DNA of 64,000 nucleotides from Clostridium formicaceticum (lineage in GTDB: Bacteria; Bacillota; Clostridia; Peptostreptococcales; Natronincolaceae), in contig NZ_CP017603.1 in assembly GCF_001854185.1 (NCBI RefSeq), positions 1,364,001 through 1,428,000 on the forward strand, written 5' to 3'. Position numbers and translations under genes: made by a program. Shown here one piece after another: positions 16,328-25,866 of this stretch. The notes below the pieces were generated by a model. The model ran no database searches. It was not told where the DNA came from and saw only the letters and a program-made list of their open reading frames with translations. The stretch's first letter is position 1. The number at the start of each line of letters is the position of its first letter.

Positions 16328-17393
16328 TTTGGTAAAAGAGAATATAAAAAGTCTTATACCTTATGAAGTGAAGGAATGTGAAACTGTAGCAAAACTGGAT
16401 GCCAATGAAAACAACAATGTTGATTACTTACTAAACCAAAAAATTGCAAAGGCGCTGATGGAATTAAAGGTAAATCAATACCCTGATACAGATTGCTGTG
16501 AATTAAGGCGTATCTTAGGAAAACAACTTCGGTTATCTCCCCAACAACTGCTAATAGGTTGTGGTTCTGATCAGATTATCCTAATGATTCTCCAGGCCTT
16601 TATAGGAGCAGGAGATAAAATTTTAATTCATACACCTACCTTTGGGATGTATAAGATTTCCACTCAGATTGTGGGAGGAAGTACCATAGAGGTGCCCTTA
16701 GGGGAAGATTTTACCTTCGATTATTATAACTTTGTGAAGGTAATGAAAAAAGAAGCACCAAAGGTAGTGTTTTTAACAAACCCAAACAATCCTACAGGTG
16801 GCGTGATTCCTAGAGAACAAATTATCAGAATCATAGAACATGCCAACGGTATTGTGGTAATTGATGAAGCCTATGTGGAGTTTTATGGTGAGACAGTATT
16901 GGATTTGGTAAACTATTATCCTAACCTGATTGTATTGCGAACCCTTTCCAAGGGTTATGGTTTAGCAGGGGCCAGAGTAGGTTATGGGGTAGCCTCTAAA
17001 GAATTGATGGGTATTTTATATAAAGTCAAGCCGCCTTATAATATCGGCAGCCTAAGTCAAGTGGCGGCAAAGGTATGTTTAGAAAACAAAGAAATGCTGG
17101 ATCGCGTTATTAAAGAAATTATTATTGAGAGAGATAAAATGGCAGATGTCCTTAGTGACATACCGGATATAAAAGTTTACAAGAGTCATGGCAACTTCCT
17201 TCTATGTAAAGTAGGTAAGGCAAAGGAAGTCTATCAACACTTAGCGGACCATAAAGTATTGGTGAGGTATTTTGGAGAAGAGGGACCACTAAAAGGATGT
17301 ATACGCATTACCATTGGCACTAAGGAGGAAAATCAACTGGTGGTGAAGTTGCTGATGGAGGCGCTAGGGGTTACCAAGGAAATAGCAGTGTAG
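16308..17393 (+). CDS. hisC: Histidinol-phosphate aminotransferase
   Basis: The PLP-dependent enzyme converts imidazole acetol-phosphate to histidinol-phosphate. The 361-residue product shows LDANENN near the start, LTNPNNPTGG, VIDEAYVEF and the PLP-lysine region RTLSKGYGLAGARVGYG. The ATG lies inside hisD behind GTGAGGT, so translation is coupled. Confidence 0.95.
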   Translation: MKKMISNLVKENIKSLIPYEVKECETVAKLDANENNNVDYLLNQKIAKALMELKVNQYPDTDCCELRRILGKQLRLSPQQLLIGCGSDQIILMILQAFIGAGDKILIHTPTFGMYKISTQIVGGSTIEVPLGEDFTFDYYNFVKVMKKEAPKVVFLTNPNNPTGGVIPREQIIRIIEHANGIVVIDEAYVEFYGETVLDLVNYYPNLIVLRTLSKGYGLAGARVGYGVASKELMGILYKVKPPYNIGSLSQVAAKVCLENKEMLDRVIKEIIIERDKMADVLSDIPDIKVYKSHGNFLLCKVGKAKEVYQHLADHKVLVRYFGEEGPLKGCIRITIGTKEENQLVVKLLMEALGVTKEIAV

Positions 17394-17403
17394 GAGGATA
17401 AAA

Positions 17404-17994
17404 ATGGAAAAAAGACAATGTAGCTTAGAACGGATCACTGCAGAGACAGCCATTAAGATTACCATAGATCTAGATGGCAAGGGTACAAATAGGATTCATA
17501 CGGGTATAGGTTTTTTTGATCATATGCTGCAACAAATTGCTAAGCATGGCTTTTTAAACTTAAATATTGAGGCACAGGGAGACCTAGAGGTAGACTTCCA
17601 TCATACAGTGGAGGATGTAGGCATATTACTGGGGCAGGCGATAGGAAAAGCTTTAGGAGATAAAAAAGGGATTACACGTTATGCGACGATTTTTACCCCT
17701 ATGGATGAAGCACTTTCTATGGTAGCCATTGATATCAGTGGTCGTCCCTATTTGTATTACGAAGCAAGCTTTGCAGGAGAAATGGTGGGAAATTTTGAAG
17801 TGCAGCTGATAGAAGAATTTTTCAGGGCATTAGCCTTCAATAGTGGCATGACGCTACATATCAGGAACCTTTATGGGAAAAACAGCCATCACATGATAGA
17901 AAGTATGTTTAAGGCCTTTGGTAGAGCTTTAGATGCTGCTACTAGGCTAGATTCCAGGATAGAAGGTGTGATGTCTACCAAAGGACAGTTGTAA
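17404..17994 (+). CDS. hisB: Imidazoleglycerol-phosphate dehydratase
   Basis: The 196-residue product is the single-domain dehydratase, without the fused phosphatase of enterobacteria. Metal-binding His/Glu motifs are present: GFFDHMLQQIAKHG, FHHTVEDVGI and NSHHMIESMFK. The operon therefore has no histidinol-phosphatase, which must be encoded elsewhere. Confidence 0.96.
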   Translation: MEKRQCSLERITAETAIKITIDLDGKGTNRIHTGIGFFDHMLQQIAKHGFLNLNIEAQGDLEVDFHHTVEDVGILLGQAIGKALGDKKGITRYATIFTPMDEALSMVAIDISGRPYLYYEASFAGEMVGNFEVQLIEEFFRALAFNSGMTLHIRNLYGKNSHHMIESMFKAFGRALDAATRLDSRIEGVMSTKGQL

Positions 17995-18013
17995 ATAGAT
18001 AGGGGTGAAGGAA

Positions 18014-18619
18014 ATGATCGGCATTATTGACTATGGTATGGGAAATTTAAGAAGTGTAGAAAAGGCCTTTGAAAAAATGGGTTATAAAGCTTTTGTGTCT
18101 GATAAAATTGAAGAATTAAAGGAAGCAGAAGCACTGATTATACCAGGGGTAGGAGCCTTTTACGATGCGATGAAAAACTTAAAGGACAAGGGTCTAGAGT
18201 CTTGGATTTTAAAAGAAGTAGAAAAGGGAAAGCCTTTTTTAGGCATATGTTTAGGCATGCAGATTTTGTTTGCTTATGGCTATGAGGTAGAAAAAACAAA
18301 GGGACTAGATATGATTCCTGGGGATATCGTGAAAATTCCTGCCGGAAGAAAAATACCACATATGGGATGGAATCAGTTGAACATCACAGCAGAGAGTGAA
18401 ATCTTAAAGGGAATTGAGAGTAACCAATATGTTTATTTTGTCCACTCCTATTATGCAAAGCCACAGGAGGAGCATGTGGTAAAGGCAGTGACTGACTATG
18501 GCATAGATATACCAGCGGTGGTGGAAAAGGGAAACATTTATGGTCTGCAATTCCATCCAGAAAAAAGTGGTGATACAGGATTACAGATACTAAAGAATTT
18601 TGGGGAGTTGATAGGATGA
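18014..18619 (+). CDS. hisH: Imidazole glycerol phosphate synthase, glutaminase subunit
   Basis: HisH supplies ammonia from glutamine to HisF. The 201-residue product has the class I amidotransferase nucleophile elbow GICLGMQ and the His-Glu of LQFHPEKSGDTG. The ATG at 18014 follows AGGGGTG by six bases; a GTG at 18005 would overlap that site and is rejected. Its last four bases overlap hisA. Confidence 0.95.
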   Translation: MIGIIDYGMGNLRSVEKAFEKMGYKAFVSDKIEELKEAEALIIPGVGAFYDAMKNLKDKGLESWILKEVEKGKPFLGICLGMQILFAYGYEVEKTKGLDMIPGDIVKIPAGRKIPHMGWNQLNITAESEILKGIESNQYVYFVHSYYAKPQEEHVVKAVTDYGIDIPAVVEKGNIYGLQFHPEKSGDTGLQILKNFGELIG

Positions 18620-19323
18620 TTATTTATCCAGCGATAGATATCAAAGAGGGAAAATGTGTTAGATTAACCCAGGGGAAATTTGATGAAGAAAAGGTATATT
18701 TTAAAGATCCTCAACAGGTGGCAAAGCTATGGCAACAGAAGGGTGCAAAGATTCTACATGTTGTTGATCTAGATGGGGCTTTAGAGGGTAGATCTAAAAA
18801 TCTTTCAGTGATTGAGGAAATCGTCAAGGCAGTGGATATTCCTGTGCAATTAGGCGGGGGCATTCGAAGCCTTCAAACCATTGAAGAGCTAATGAAAGTT
18901 GGGGTAGATCGCGTAATTATAGGTACAAAGGCAATTCAAGATAAAGGGATGCTGCAGGAGGCTGTAGCAGCTTATGGGGATAAGATTATTGTATCCATCG
19001 ATGCAAAGGATGGCTATGTGGCAATAGATGGGTGGACAAAAACCAGTGAGGTTACTGCTTTAGAGCTTGCTTTAGAGATAGAAAAAATGGGGGTAAAGAC
19101 CATTGTTTACACCGATATAGCCAGAGATGGCATGTTAAAAGGCCCTAACTTTGAGGCCATACAACACCTACAGAGCCATGTAAAGGTGGATATTATTGCC
19201 TCCGGCGGTGTTTCTTCCCTAGAAGACTTAAAAAAACTATCTGATATAGGCGTAGCTGGGGCAATTGTAGGAAAAGCCCTTTATGAAGGTAAGGTGGACC
19301 TAGAAGAAGTAAAGGTGGGATAA
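18616..19323 (+). CDS. hisA: ProFAR isomerase
   Basis: The 235-residue (beta/alpha)8-barrel enzyme isomerises ProFAR to PRFAR. Both halves of the phosphate-binding pattern are visible ([17 protein letters not shown] and [16 protein letters not shown]), with acidic catalytic positions in [14 protein letters not shown] and [11 protein letters not shown]. Start overlaps the hisH stop (ATGA). Confidence 0.96.
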   Translation: MIIYPAIDIKEGKCVRLTQGKFDEEKVYFKDPQQVAKLWQQKGAKILHVVDLDGALEGRSKNLSVIEEIVKAVDIPVQLGGGIRSLQTIEELMKVGVDRVIIGTKAIQDKGMLQEAVAAYGDKIIVSIDAKDGYVAIDGWTKTSEVTALELALEIEKMGVKTIVYTDIARDGMLKGPNFEAIQHLQSHVKVDIIASGGVSSLEDLKKLSDIGVAGAIVGKALYEGKVDLEEVKVG

Positions 19324-19327
19324 ACAT

Positions 19328-20086
19328 ATGATTACAAAAAGAATTATACCTTGCCTAGATGTGGACCAGGGCAGGGTAGTAAAGGGTGTAAACTTTGTAA
19401 ATCTTAGGGATGCCGGCGACCCAGTGGAGGTGGCTAAGGCCTATAACCTGCAGGGAGCAGATGAAATTGTGTTTTTAGACATCACCGCCTCCAATGAAGA
19501 AAGAAATATCCTCTTGGAAGTGGTAAAAAAGACTGCTGAAGAGGTTTTTATACCTTTGACGGTGGGCGGGGGGATTCGAAGTGTAGAAGATTTCAGACAG
19601 GTGCTGAAAAGCGGGGCAGATAAAGTATCCATCAATTCTGCCGCTGTAAAAACCCCTTCTATCGTAACAGAATGTGCTAAGCTCTTTGGTTCTCAAGCGG
19701 TGGTGGTGGCGATTGATGTAAAAAAACAAAAGGATGGCAGCTATCATGTTTATGTAAAGGGCGGCAGAGAGGATACTGGGTTAGAAGCCATCGCATGGGC
19801 AAAGGAAGTGGAAAGGCTGGGGGCAGGAGAAATTTTGCTTACCAGTATGGATAAGGATGGTACGAAAAGTGGTTATGATATAGAGATTACCAAAAGTATC
19901 AGTGAAGCAGTAAACATTCCGGTTATTGCCTCCGGTGGCGCTGGGAGCATGGAGGATTTTTTAGAGGTATTTACCAAGGGCAGCGGGGATGCAGCACTGG
20001 CGGCGTCATTGTTTCACTTTAAAGAAATAGAGATTGGGGCGTTAAAGGATTACCTAAAAAAACATGGAATCAATATGAGAAGGTAG
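19328..20086 (+). CDS. hisF: Imidazole glycerol phosphate synthase, cyclase subunit
   Basis: HisF makes imidazole glycerol phosphate and AICAR with ammonia from HisH. The 252-residue barrel has [15 protein letters not shown] with the catalytic Asp, [12 protein letters not shown] and [13 protein letters not shown], and the second catalytic Asp in [13 protein letters not shown]. It begins four bases after hisA. Confidence 0.97.
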   Translation: MITKRIIPCLDVDQGRVVKGVNFVNLRDAGDPVEVAKAYNLQGADEIVFLDITASNEERNILLEVVKKTAEEVFIPLTVGGGIRSVEDFRQVLKSGADKVSINSAAVKTPSIVTECAKLFGSQAVVVAIDVKKQKDGSYHVYVKGGREDTGLEAIAWAKEVERLGAGEILLTSMDKDGTKSGYDIEITKSISEAVNIPVIASGGAGSMEDFLEVFTKGSGDAALAASLFHFKEIEIGALKDYLKKHGINMRR

Positions 20087-20095
20087 GGGAATAGG

Positions 20096-20719
20096 ATGGA
20101 AGAGCTAAAGAACTTAAAATTTGATGAAAAGGGACTGATTCCAGCCATTGTTCAGGAGGCCAAGACGAAGGAAGTATTAATGATGGCTTATATGAATGAA
20201 GAATCATTACAAAAAACCCTTGAAAGCGGGGAGACTTGGTTTTGGAGCCGTAGCCGTAGAGAATTATGGCATAAGGGGGCAACCTCAGGACATACCCAAA
20301 GAGTAAAAGAGATAAGCTATGATTGTGATGGGGATACGCTGATAATAAAGGTGGTCCAAAAAGGCTTTGCTTGTCATACTGGGGCCAAAAGTTGTTTTTA
20401 CAACCCCCTCTATACTACAGAACCAGAAGAAGCTGAAGGACAGGAAATTTTACAAAAACTTTATGAGGTTATTTCTGATCGCAAGGAAAATCCCAAAGAA
20501 GGTTCCTACACCAATTACCTTTTCGAAAAAGGTATTGATAAGATATTAAAAAAGGTGGGAGAAGAAACGGCAGAAGTGATTATTGCCGCAAAAAATCCTG
20601 AGCAAGGGGAATTGGTATACGAAGCCAGCGATCTGATCTATCATTTATTGGTATTATTGAGGGAAAAAGAAGTTCCTTTAGAGGCTATTTTTGCAGAGCT
20701 AAAAAAACGCTCTAAATAA
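20096..20719 (+). CDS. hisIE: Bifunctional phosphoribosyl-AMP cyclohydrolase / phosphoribosyl-ATP pyrophosphatase
   Basis: The 207-residue product fuses two early steps. Residues 1-110 are HisI ([20 protein letters not shown], then [12 protein letters not shown] and a zinc-type Cys/His pair in [12 protein letters not shown]). Residues about 115-205 are HisE ([23 protein letters not shown]). It is the last gene of the operon and is followed by a strong terminator. Confidence 0.96.
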   Translation: MEELKNLKFDEKGLIPAIVQEAKTKEVLMMAYMNEESLQKTLESGETWFWSRSRRELWHKGATSGHTQRVKEISYDCDGDTLIIKVVQKGFACHTGAKSCFYNPLYTTEPEEAEGQEILQKLYEVISDRKENPKEGSYTNYLFEKGIDKILKKVGEETAEVIIAAKNPEQGELVYEASDLIYHLLVLLREKEVPLEAIFAELKKRSK

Positions 20720-20736
20720 CTACACCACGCAAATAA

Positions 20737-20777
20737 ATAAAAAAAGACGCACCTAAAAAGGTACGTCTTTTTTTATT
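20737..20777. terminator. Bidirectional terminator between hisIE and the NSS transporter
   Basis: AAAAAAAGACG-C-ACCT pairs with AGGT-A-CGTCTTTTTTT. It can stop the his operon and the convergent minus-strand gene. A second dyad, ATGAGTTA/TAACTCAT, lies at 20812-20845. Confidence 0.85.
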
Positions 20778-20906
20778 TGACTCCGGCACTCATTAGTCTT
20801 GGGGAGTTAAAAATGAGTTAGTTTTTATCCAGAGTCTATAACTCATATTATAGCATAAAATTTCAGAAAACTGTATAATAGCATAAATAAATTTTTATGA
20901 CATTTA

Positions 20907-22292
20907 TTACTTTGCCATATAGTTCTTGATGATGTCAACCCAACCCATCACCATAACAACTGCGATGCCAAGTGGAACAAGGTACTTAATTAAGCCATCA
21001 AACCATTCTCCAAGTTGAATCTTACTCTTGTTTCGTGCAACATCTTCTCTAAGTCTTTTAGCAGTATAGATATGACCTGCATAAATGGCTGTTAAAAGAC
21101 CACCAAGAGGCAGTAAAATACTTTCTTGGAAGATATCTAATACATCAAAGAAAGGCATGCCAAACATTTGGAAGTTTACTTCATTCATACTGATGGTTGC
21201 AGGTATACCAACAATGAAAATTAGAACCCCGATGATGATAGAAGCCTTTTTTCGATTCCATCCTTTTTCATCCACTACCCATGCCACAACAACCTCCAAT
21301 AGAGAGATGGCAGAGGTTAAAGCTGCCACTGCTAACAATAAGAAGAAGGCTGCACCAAAGATGGTACCTCCAGGCATAGCAGCAAAAACACCAGGCAGAG
21401 TAATAAAGGCTAATCCAGCACCAGATCCAGGGTCAAAACCAAGGGCAAATACTGCTGGGAAGATAGCAAAACCAGCTAATAAAGCAACGGCTGTGTCTAA
21501 ACCAACAACCCAAGCTGCATTGTCAGAAATTTCTTCTTTATCGCCTAAGTAACTTCCATAGGTAATCATACAACCCATACCTAAACTTAGTGTAAAGAAG
21601 GCTTGACCTACAGCCCCTAAAATAGATTGGGGTGTAAGTTCTTTAAAGTTTGGTGTCAGATAGAAGGCGATTCCTGCTCCTGCGCCAGGTAATGTCATTG
21701 ATCGAACCACTAAAGCTAATAATAAAATAAAAAGTGCGGGCATTAAAAATTTAACTGTTCTTTCAATACCTTTCACAACCCCAGCCGCAATAACACCAAG
21801 GGTAATAATCATAAAAATACCATGCCACATTACTGTAACACCAGGGTTTGTAATATGACCAACAAAAGTACCTACAAAATCTGTTCCAACGCCAAGAGAA
21901 CCCCCAAGGGTTTTAAAGAAATAAGCCAATGCCCATCCTGCAACGACAGAATAGAAAGATAAAATAACAAAACCTGCTAATACCCCAAGGGCACCTGTAA
22001 TCCACCAAGGTGTGCCTGGTGCTAAGTCTTTAAAAGCGCCAATGGCATTTTTATGGGTTTTTTGTCCTAAAGACATTTCAGTAATCATCATAGGATAACC
22101 AATTAAAAATATAACGACGAGATAAATAATTACAAAGGCTGCTCCACCGTTTGTACCAACAACATAAGGGAATCTCCAAATATTACCAAGTCCTACAGCC
22201 GATCCAGCAGCAGCTAAGATAAAAGCCACACGTGAACCCCACTGTTCTCTTTGCGGGACATCACTTAGTGTTTTACTTTCATTTGAATGCAT
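20907..22292 (-). CDS. Sodium-dependent transporter of the NSS (SNF) family
   Basis: The 461-residue product is a polytopic membrane protein with about eleven to twelve helices. The first helix has the sodium and substrate site pattern AAAGSAVGLGNIWRFPYVVGTNGGAAF, the family's signature. Relatives import amino acids such as tryptophan, tyrosine or branched-chain amino acids with Na+. The start follows GGAGGAATTTGT on the minus strand. It stands alone between terminators. Sodium coupling fits the Na+-type ATP synthase at 43709-51481. Confidence 0.93.
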   Translation of the reverse strand: MHSNESKTLSDVPQREQWGSRVAFILAAAGSAVGLGNIWRFPYVVGTNGGAAFVIIYLVVIFLIGYPMMITEMSLGQKTHKNAIGAFKDLAPGTPWWITGALGVLAGFVILSFYSVVAGWALAYFFKTLGGSLGVGTDFVGTFVGHITNPGVTVMWHGIFMIITLGVIAAGVVKGIERTVKFLMPALFILLLALVVRSMTLPGAGAGIAFYLTPNFKELTPQSILGAVGQAFFTLSLGMGCMITYGSYLGDKEEISDNAAWVVGLDTAVALLAGFAIFPAVFALGFDPGSGAGLAFITLPGVFAAMPGGTIFGAAFFLLLAVAALTSAISLLEVVVAWVVDEKGWNRKKASIIIGVLIFIVGIPATISMNEVNFQMFGMPFFDVLDIFQESILLPLGGLLTAIYAGHIYTAKRLREDVARNKSKIQLGEWFDGLIKYLVPLGIAVVMVMGWVDIIKNYMAK

Positions 22293-22761
22293 ACAAATTC
22301 CTCCTTCTTCTTAATTTTTTTTAACAAGTCCAATGCTTAGATCTATTTTACCACCTCCTAATAGCATTTTTTTATCATAATTTATAATGTCAAAAAATTT
22401 TGTTATGGAGATTTTTTGTAGATTTGCTAAGACTTGTTAAAATTTTTAGAAAATTTAAATTAATTATACTCACTAATTATACAATGATAAGGGGGTAGAT
22501 GCAAGTGTTTTTTAAAAACTATAGGGGGCGAATGGCTTGAAATTTATGGGTTTTGCTGAAAAATTCACAGTTTTTTGGAGGAAGTCCAAAAAAGTAAGGT
22601 AGAGGATTTTTCAAATATATGTTATCATAAAAATATTGGAAAAAAGTATACAGAAGCGGGTAAAATCTAACAAAAGGATATGAATTGCCATCAACTACAA
22701 TGGCTATACTATCAAGGAATCATCCGTGAGTAAAAATTTTCAGAATAGTGAGGGGATAAGA
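22293..22761. other. 469-base intergenic region without a recognised gene
   Basis: The region is very AT-rich and must hold the divergent promoters of the NSS transporter and talC. TTAACAAGTC at 22321-22330 has an exact inverted copy GACTTGTTAA at 22431-22440. A hairpin TTTTTTGGA/TCCAAAAAA lies near 22571-22592. A GGAGGTGG on the minus strand near 22355 is not followed by a usable ORF. No known riboswitch pattern was recognised. Confidence 0.5.
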
Positions 22762-23406
22762 ATGAAACTGTTTATTGATACTGCCAATGTCGAGGAGATA
22801 AGAGAAATTGCCAGCTGGGGGATATTAGAAGGGGTTACCACGAATCCTTCGCTGATCGCTAAAGAAGGTAGAGTTTTTAAAGAGGTTATAAAAGAAATCA
22901 CAGAAATCGTAGATGGACCTATTAGTGCAGAGGTTATCAGCTTAAAATCAGAGGAAATGGTGCAAGAGGCAGAGGAATTAGTAAAAATCCATGAAAATAT
23001 TGTTATTAAGATACCTATGACAGAAGAAGGCTTAAAGGCAGTAAGAATTTTAGCTCAAAAAGGTGTGAAAACCAATGTTACTTTGGTTTTTTCTGCGAAT
23101 CAAGCCCTTATGGCAGCAAAGGCAGGAGCCACCTATGTGAGTCCTTTTTTAGGAAGGTTAGATGATATTGGACACACAGGTATTGATTTGGTAAAGGAAA
23201 TTGTTGAAATCTTTGATCTCTATCTTATAGAAACAGAGGTCATAGCCGCTAGTATTCGACATACTACCCATGTTGTCCAGGCAGCCAAGGTAGGTTCCCA
23301 TATCGCTACAATCCCCTACGGCGTTTTTAAACAGATGGCAAAGCATCCTCTAACGGATAGTGGGATAGAACGATTCTTAAAGGATTGGGAAAAAGCAGCA
23401 AAGTAA
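22762..23406 (+). CDS. Fructose-6-phosphate aldolase / transaldolase, small (TalC/Fsa) type
   Basis: The 214-residue product is the short transaldolase-like form: [34 protein letters not shown], the Schiff-base lysine segment [11 protein letters not shown] and [15 protein letters not shown]. It moves a dihydroxyacetone unit in the pentose phosphate pathway or cleaves fructose-6-phosphate. The ATG at 22762 behind AGGGGAT is preferred to a GTG at 22726. In Bacillus the orthologue ywjH also neighbours glpX and rho. Confidence 0.92.
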   Translation: MKLFIDTANVEEIREIASWGILEGVTTNPSLIAKEGRVFKEVIKEITEIVDGPISAEVISLKSEEMVQEAEELVKIHENIVIKIPMTEEGLKAVRILAQKGVKTNVTLVFSANQALMAAKAGATYVSPFLGRLDDIGHTGIDLVKEIVEIFDLYLIETEVIAASIRHTTHVVQAAKVGSHIATIPYGVFKQMAKHPLTDSGIERFLKDWEKAAK

Positions 23407-23457
23407 AAAGCAAAGTACAAAAGGGTGAAAAACCCTTTTTTCTTTGCTTTTTTTTAA
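23407..23457 (+). terminator. Terminator after talC
   Basis: An outer stem AAGCAAAG/CTTTGCTT encloses an inner AAAGGGT/ACCCTTTT hairpin, followed by a T run. Confidence 0.8.
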
Positions 23458-23513
23458 ATATGGTTGAGAATTTACCTTCATTAGTATATGATATTGATAG
23501 TATTACCTTATAA

Positions 23514-23560
23514 AGTATAACATAATGCTATACTTCAAAACATAATGATATACTTCAAAA
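23514..23560. repeat. Two 20-bp direct repeats upstream of glpX
   Basis: CATAATGCTATACTTCAAAA (23521-23540) is followed directly by CATAATGATATACTTCAAAA (23541-23560) and a degenerate third start. AAGTATA at 23514-23520 is the inverse of the TATACTT within the units. The layout resembles regulator binding sites near the promoter of the glpX pair. Confidence 0.6.
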
Positions 23561-23615
23561 CATAATAGATGATATAAATGCATACTTTGAAATGATGAGG
23601 GAGGAAATAAACGAA

Positions 23616-24626
23616 ATGGATAGGAGCTTATCCTTAGAACTAGTAAGAGTAACAGAAAGCGCAGCTTTAGCTTCTGCTTCCTATATGGGTAGAGGTGACA
23701 AGGAGGGGGCAGATCAAGCGGCAGTAGACGGTATGAGGAGTACTTTTGCGGGCCTTTCTATCAAAGGTACGGTTGTGATTGGTGAAGGAGAGCTGGACGA
23801 GGCGCCTATGCTGTACATAGGAGAAATCGTAGGTTGTGGAGAAGAGGAAGAAATGGAAGTGGATATTGCAGTAGACCCTTTAGAGGGAACAAATCTTATT
23901 GCTAAAGGTTTACCCAATGCCATTGCGGTAGTAGCAATGGCGCCAAAAGGATGCCTTCTTCATGCACCTGATACCTATATGGAAAAAATTGCAGTGGGGC
24001 CTAAAGCCAAGGGTGCTGTAAACATTAAGGCTTCTGTTGGAGAAAACCTAAAGGCAGTAGCAAAGGCATTAGACAAAAATGTTGAAGATGTCACTGTTAT
24101 GATACAGGATCGTGAAAGACATGAAGCTATAATTAAGGAAGTCCGGGAGGCAGGGGCTCGCATTAAGCTCTTTACCGATGGAGATGTGGCGGCAGCCCTA
24201 GCTACAGGGTTTGAAGAAACTGGTGTGGATATTATGATGGGCATCGGTGGCGCGCCAGAGGGGGTTATCGCTGCGGTAGCACTAAAATGTCTTGGGGGAG
24301 ATATGCAGGGTATCCTACATCCCATGAGTGAAGAAGAAACACAGCGATGTAGAGAGCTAGGATTGACGGAAGAAGATGTGAAAAAAGTTCTGACGTTAGA
24401 AGACTTAGTCAGCAGTGATGATTGTTTTTTTGCTGCTACGGGTATTACGCAAGGTGACCTATTGAAGGGCGTGCTATACTTAGGTAATAATAGGGCACAA
24501 ACCCATTCTGTGGTGATGAGAGGGACAACAGGTACCATAAGATTCGTAGAGGCTATTCACCGACTAGACAAAAATGATACTATTGTTGAAATGATGAAAA
24601 AGCATGCCAATTTTATAAACAAGTAA
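23616..24626 (+). CDS. glpX: Fructose-1,6-bisphosphatase, class II (first copy)
   Basis: GlpX hydrolyses fructose-1,6-bisphosphate in gluconeogenesis. The 336-residue product has the Li+-sensitive phosphatase metal motifs [15 protein letters not shown] and DPLEGTN and the [12 protein letters not shown] loop. The ATG at 23616 is preferred because GGGAGG lies upstream of it and inside the longer alternative from 23592; the paralogue aligns from [10 protein letters not shown]. It carries 14 more residues than the second copy, partly acidic (GEEEEMEV). Confidence 0.93.
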   Translation: MDRSLSLELVRVTESAALASASYMGRGDKEGADQAAVDGMRSTFAGLSIKGTVVIGEGELDEAPMLYIGEIVGCGEEEEMEVDIAVDPLEGTNLIAKGLPNAIAVVAMAPKGCLLHAPDTYMEKIAVGPKAKGAVNIKASVGENLKAVAKALDKNVEDVTVMIQDRERHEAIIKEVREAGARIKLFTDGDVAAALATGFEETGVDIMMGIGGAPEGVIAAVALKCLGGDMQGILHPMSEEETQRCRELGLTEEDVKKVLTLEDLVSSDDCFFAATGITQGDLLKGVLYLGNNRAQTHSVVMRGTTGTIRFVEAIHRLDKNDTIVEMMKKHANFINK

Positions 24627-24648
24627 CAATAAAAAGGGAGGGGAAAGT

Positions 24649-25617
24649 ATGGATCGTAACTTAGCCTTGGATTTAGTTAGAGTTACAGAAGCAGCAGCAT
24701 TGGGGGCTGCAAAGCACATGGGTAGAGGCGATAAAATTGCGGCGGATCAAGCTGGTGTAGACGGTATGAGAAAGATGTTTGACAATTTAGATATTGATGG
24801 TGTGGTGGTGATAGGTGAAGGGGAAATGGATGAAGCTCCTATGCTTTATATCGGTGAGGAAGTAGGGAAGCGAGGCACAGGATGTATTAAGGTGGATATT
24901 GCAGTAGATCCGGTAGAGGGGACGAATTCTGTAGCAAAGGGTTTGCCTAATGCGATTGCAGTAGTAGCCATGGGACCAAGAGGCTCTTTGCTAAATGCAC
25001 CTGATATGTATATGGATAAAATTGCTGTGGGACCTAAAGCTGCTGACAGAGTGCATATTGATGCGCCAATTCACGAAAACCTAAAGGCTACAGCGGAGGC
25101 CTTGAACAAAAGTATCACTGACTTAACCGTAACGATGCTGGATCGCCCGAGGCATGAAGAGATCATAAGACAATGCCGGGAAGCAGGGGCCCGTATCAAG
25201 CTTTTTCAAGACGGTGATGTGGCAGCTGCGCTGGCAACCTGTTTTGAATATACCGGGGTAGATATTATGCTAGGCAGTGGAGGAGCACCAGAGGGGGTTA
25301 TTGCTGCTGCTGGAATAAAATGCTTAGGAGGACAGTTTCAAGGAAAACTGTTGGTCTATGAAGAGGAAGAAAGACAGCGATGTATAAAAATGGGTGTAGA
25401 TGTTAATAAAGTACTATATATGGAGGATTTGGCTAAGGGTGATGAAGTATATTTTGCTGCCACAGGTATTTCCGATGGGGAACTGCTAAAAGGGGTTACC
25501 TATAAAGGAAACAATGTAGTAAAAACCCACTCTGTTGTGATGCGGTCAAAGACAGGAACAATACGTTTTATCGAGGCGATTCATAAACTTACGAAAAAAC
25601 CTAAATATGCTTACTAA
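24649..25617 (+). CDS. glpX: Fructose-1,6-bisphosphatase, class II (second copy)
   Basis: The 322-residue product is a close paralogue of the preceding gene, clearly alike from end to end ([54 protein letters not shown]). It starts 23 bases after the first copy behind GGGAGGGG, so both are co-transcribed. All recognisable metal-binding residues are kept, so neither copy looks decayed. They may form a mixed oligomer or differ in substrate, for example sedoheptulose-1,7-bisphosphate. Confidence 0.93.
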   Translation: MDRNLALDLVRVTEAAALGAAKHMGRGDKIAADQAGVDGMRKMFDNLDIDGVVVIGEGEMDEAPMLYIGEEVGKRGTGCIKVDIAVDPVEGTNSVAKGLPNAIAVVAMGPRGSLLNAPDMYMDKIAVGPKAADRVHIDAPIHENLKATAEALNKSITDLTVTMLDRPRHEEIIRQCREAGARIKLFQDGDVAAALATCFEYTGVDIMLGSGGAPEGVIAAAGIKCLGGQFQGKLLVYEEEERQRCIKMGVDVNKVLYMEDLAKGDEVYFAATGISDGELLKGVTYKGNNVVKTHSVVMRSKTGTIRFIEAIHKLTKKPKYAY

Positions 25618-25622
25618 TAAAA

Positions 25623-25760
25623 ATTCCCGTAAAGTGGCATCCTGAGTACAGCGTAGGATCTTGCAATAACGAAGAATCTTGCTGTCTCTAAACTACGAAA
25701 TCCTTCAACGATTTTTCACTCTGCTCAAAATCACAAATTATCGCTTAAGTTAACGGGAAT
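25623..25760. mobile_element. Palindromic element with CATCCTGAG core
   Basis: ATTCCCGT at 25623-25630 is inverted as ACGGGAAT at 25753-25760. Inside is GGCATCCTGAG...GTAGGATCTTGC, a widespread short palindromic core also present at 39390-39420. No ORF. It begins six bases after the glpX stop. Confidence 0.55.
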
Positions 25761-25763
25761 CAA

Positions 25764-25792
25764 TTGACAGTTGTCATAAAACGTGGTAGCAT
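25764..25792 (+). promoter_or_regulatory. Predicted promoter of rho
   Basis: TTGACA at 25764-25769, a 17-base spacer and TAGCAT at 25787-25792 with TG at 25784 (extended -10). A hairpin ATGGGGACA/TGTCCCCAT at 25812-25840 lies in the leader just before the ribosome binding site and could take part in control of rho. Confidence 0.6.
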
Positions 25793-25866
25793 ATTTTAGA
25801 AATGATATGGCATGGGGACAAGGCTTCAATATGTCCCCATTGCATTGATTGGTTGGAGGTGTTATA

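Noticed and set aside
21085-21552. 155-codon plus-strand ORF over the NSS transporter
   Set aside because: Antisense shadow of membrane helices; Lys/Ala/Pro-rich, no start signal.
23514-23590. CRISPR array
   Set aside because: Only two full 20-bp units directly adjacent, with no spacers and no cas genes.
23975-24538. 187-codon minus-strand ORF in glpX
   Set aside because: Antisense to a clearly conserved enzyme, Ser/Thr-rich shadow composition, no ribosome binding site.
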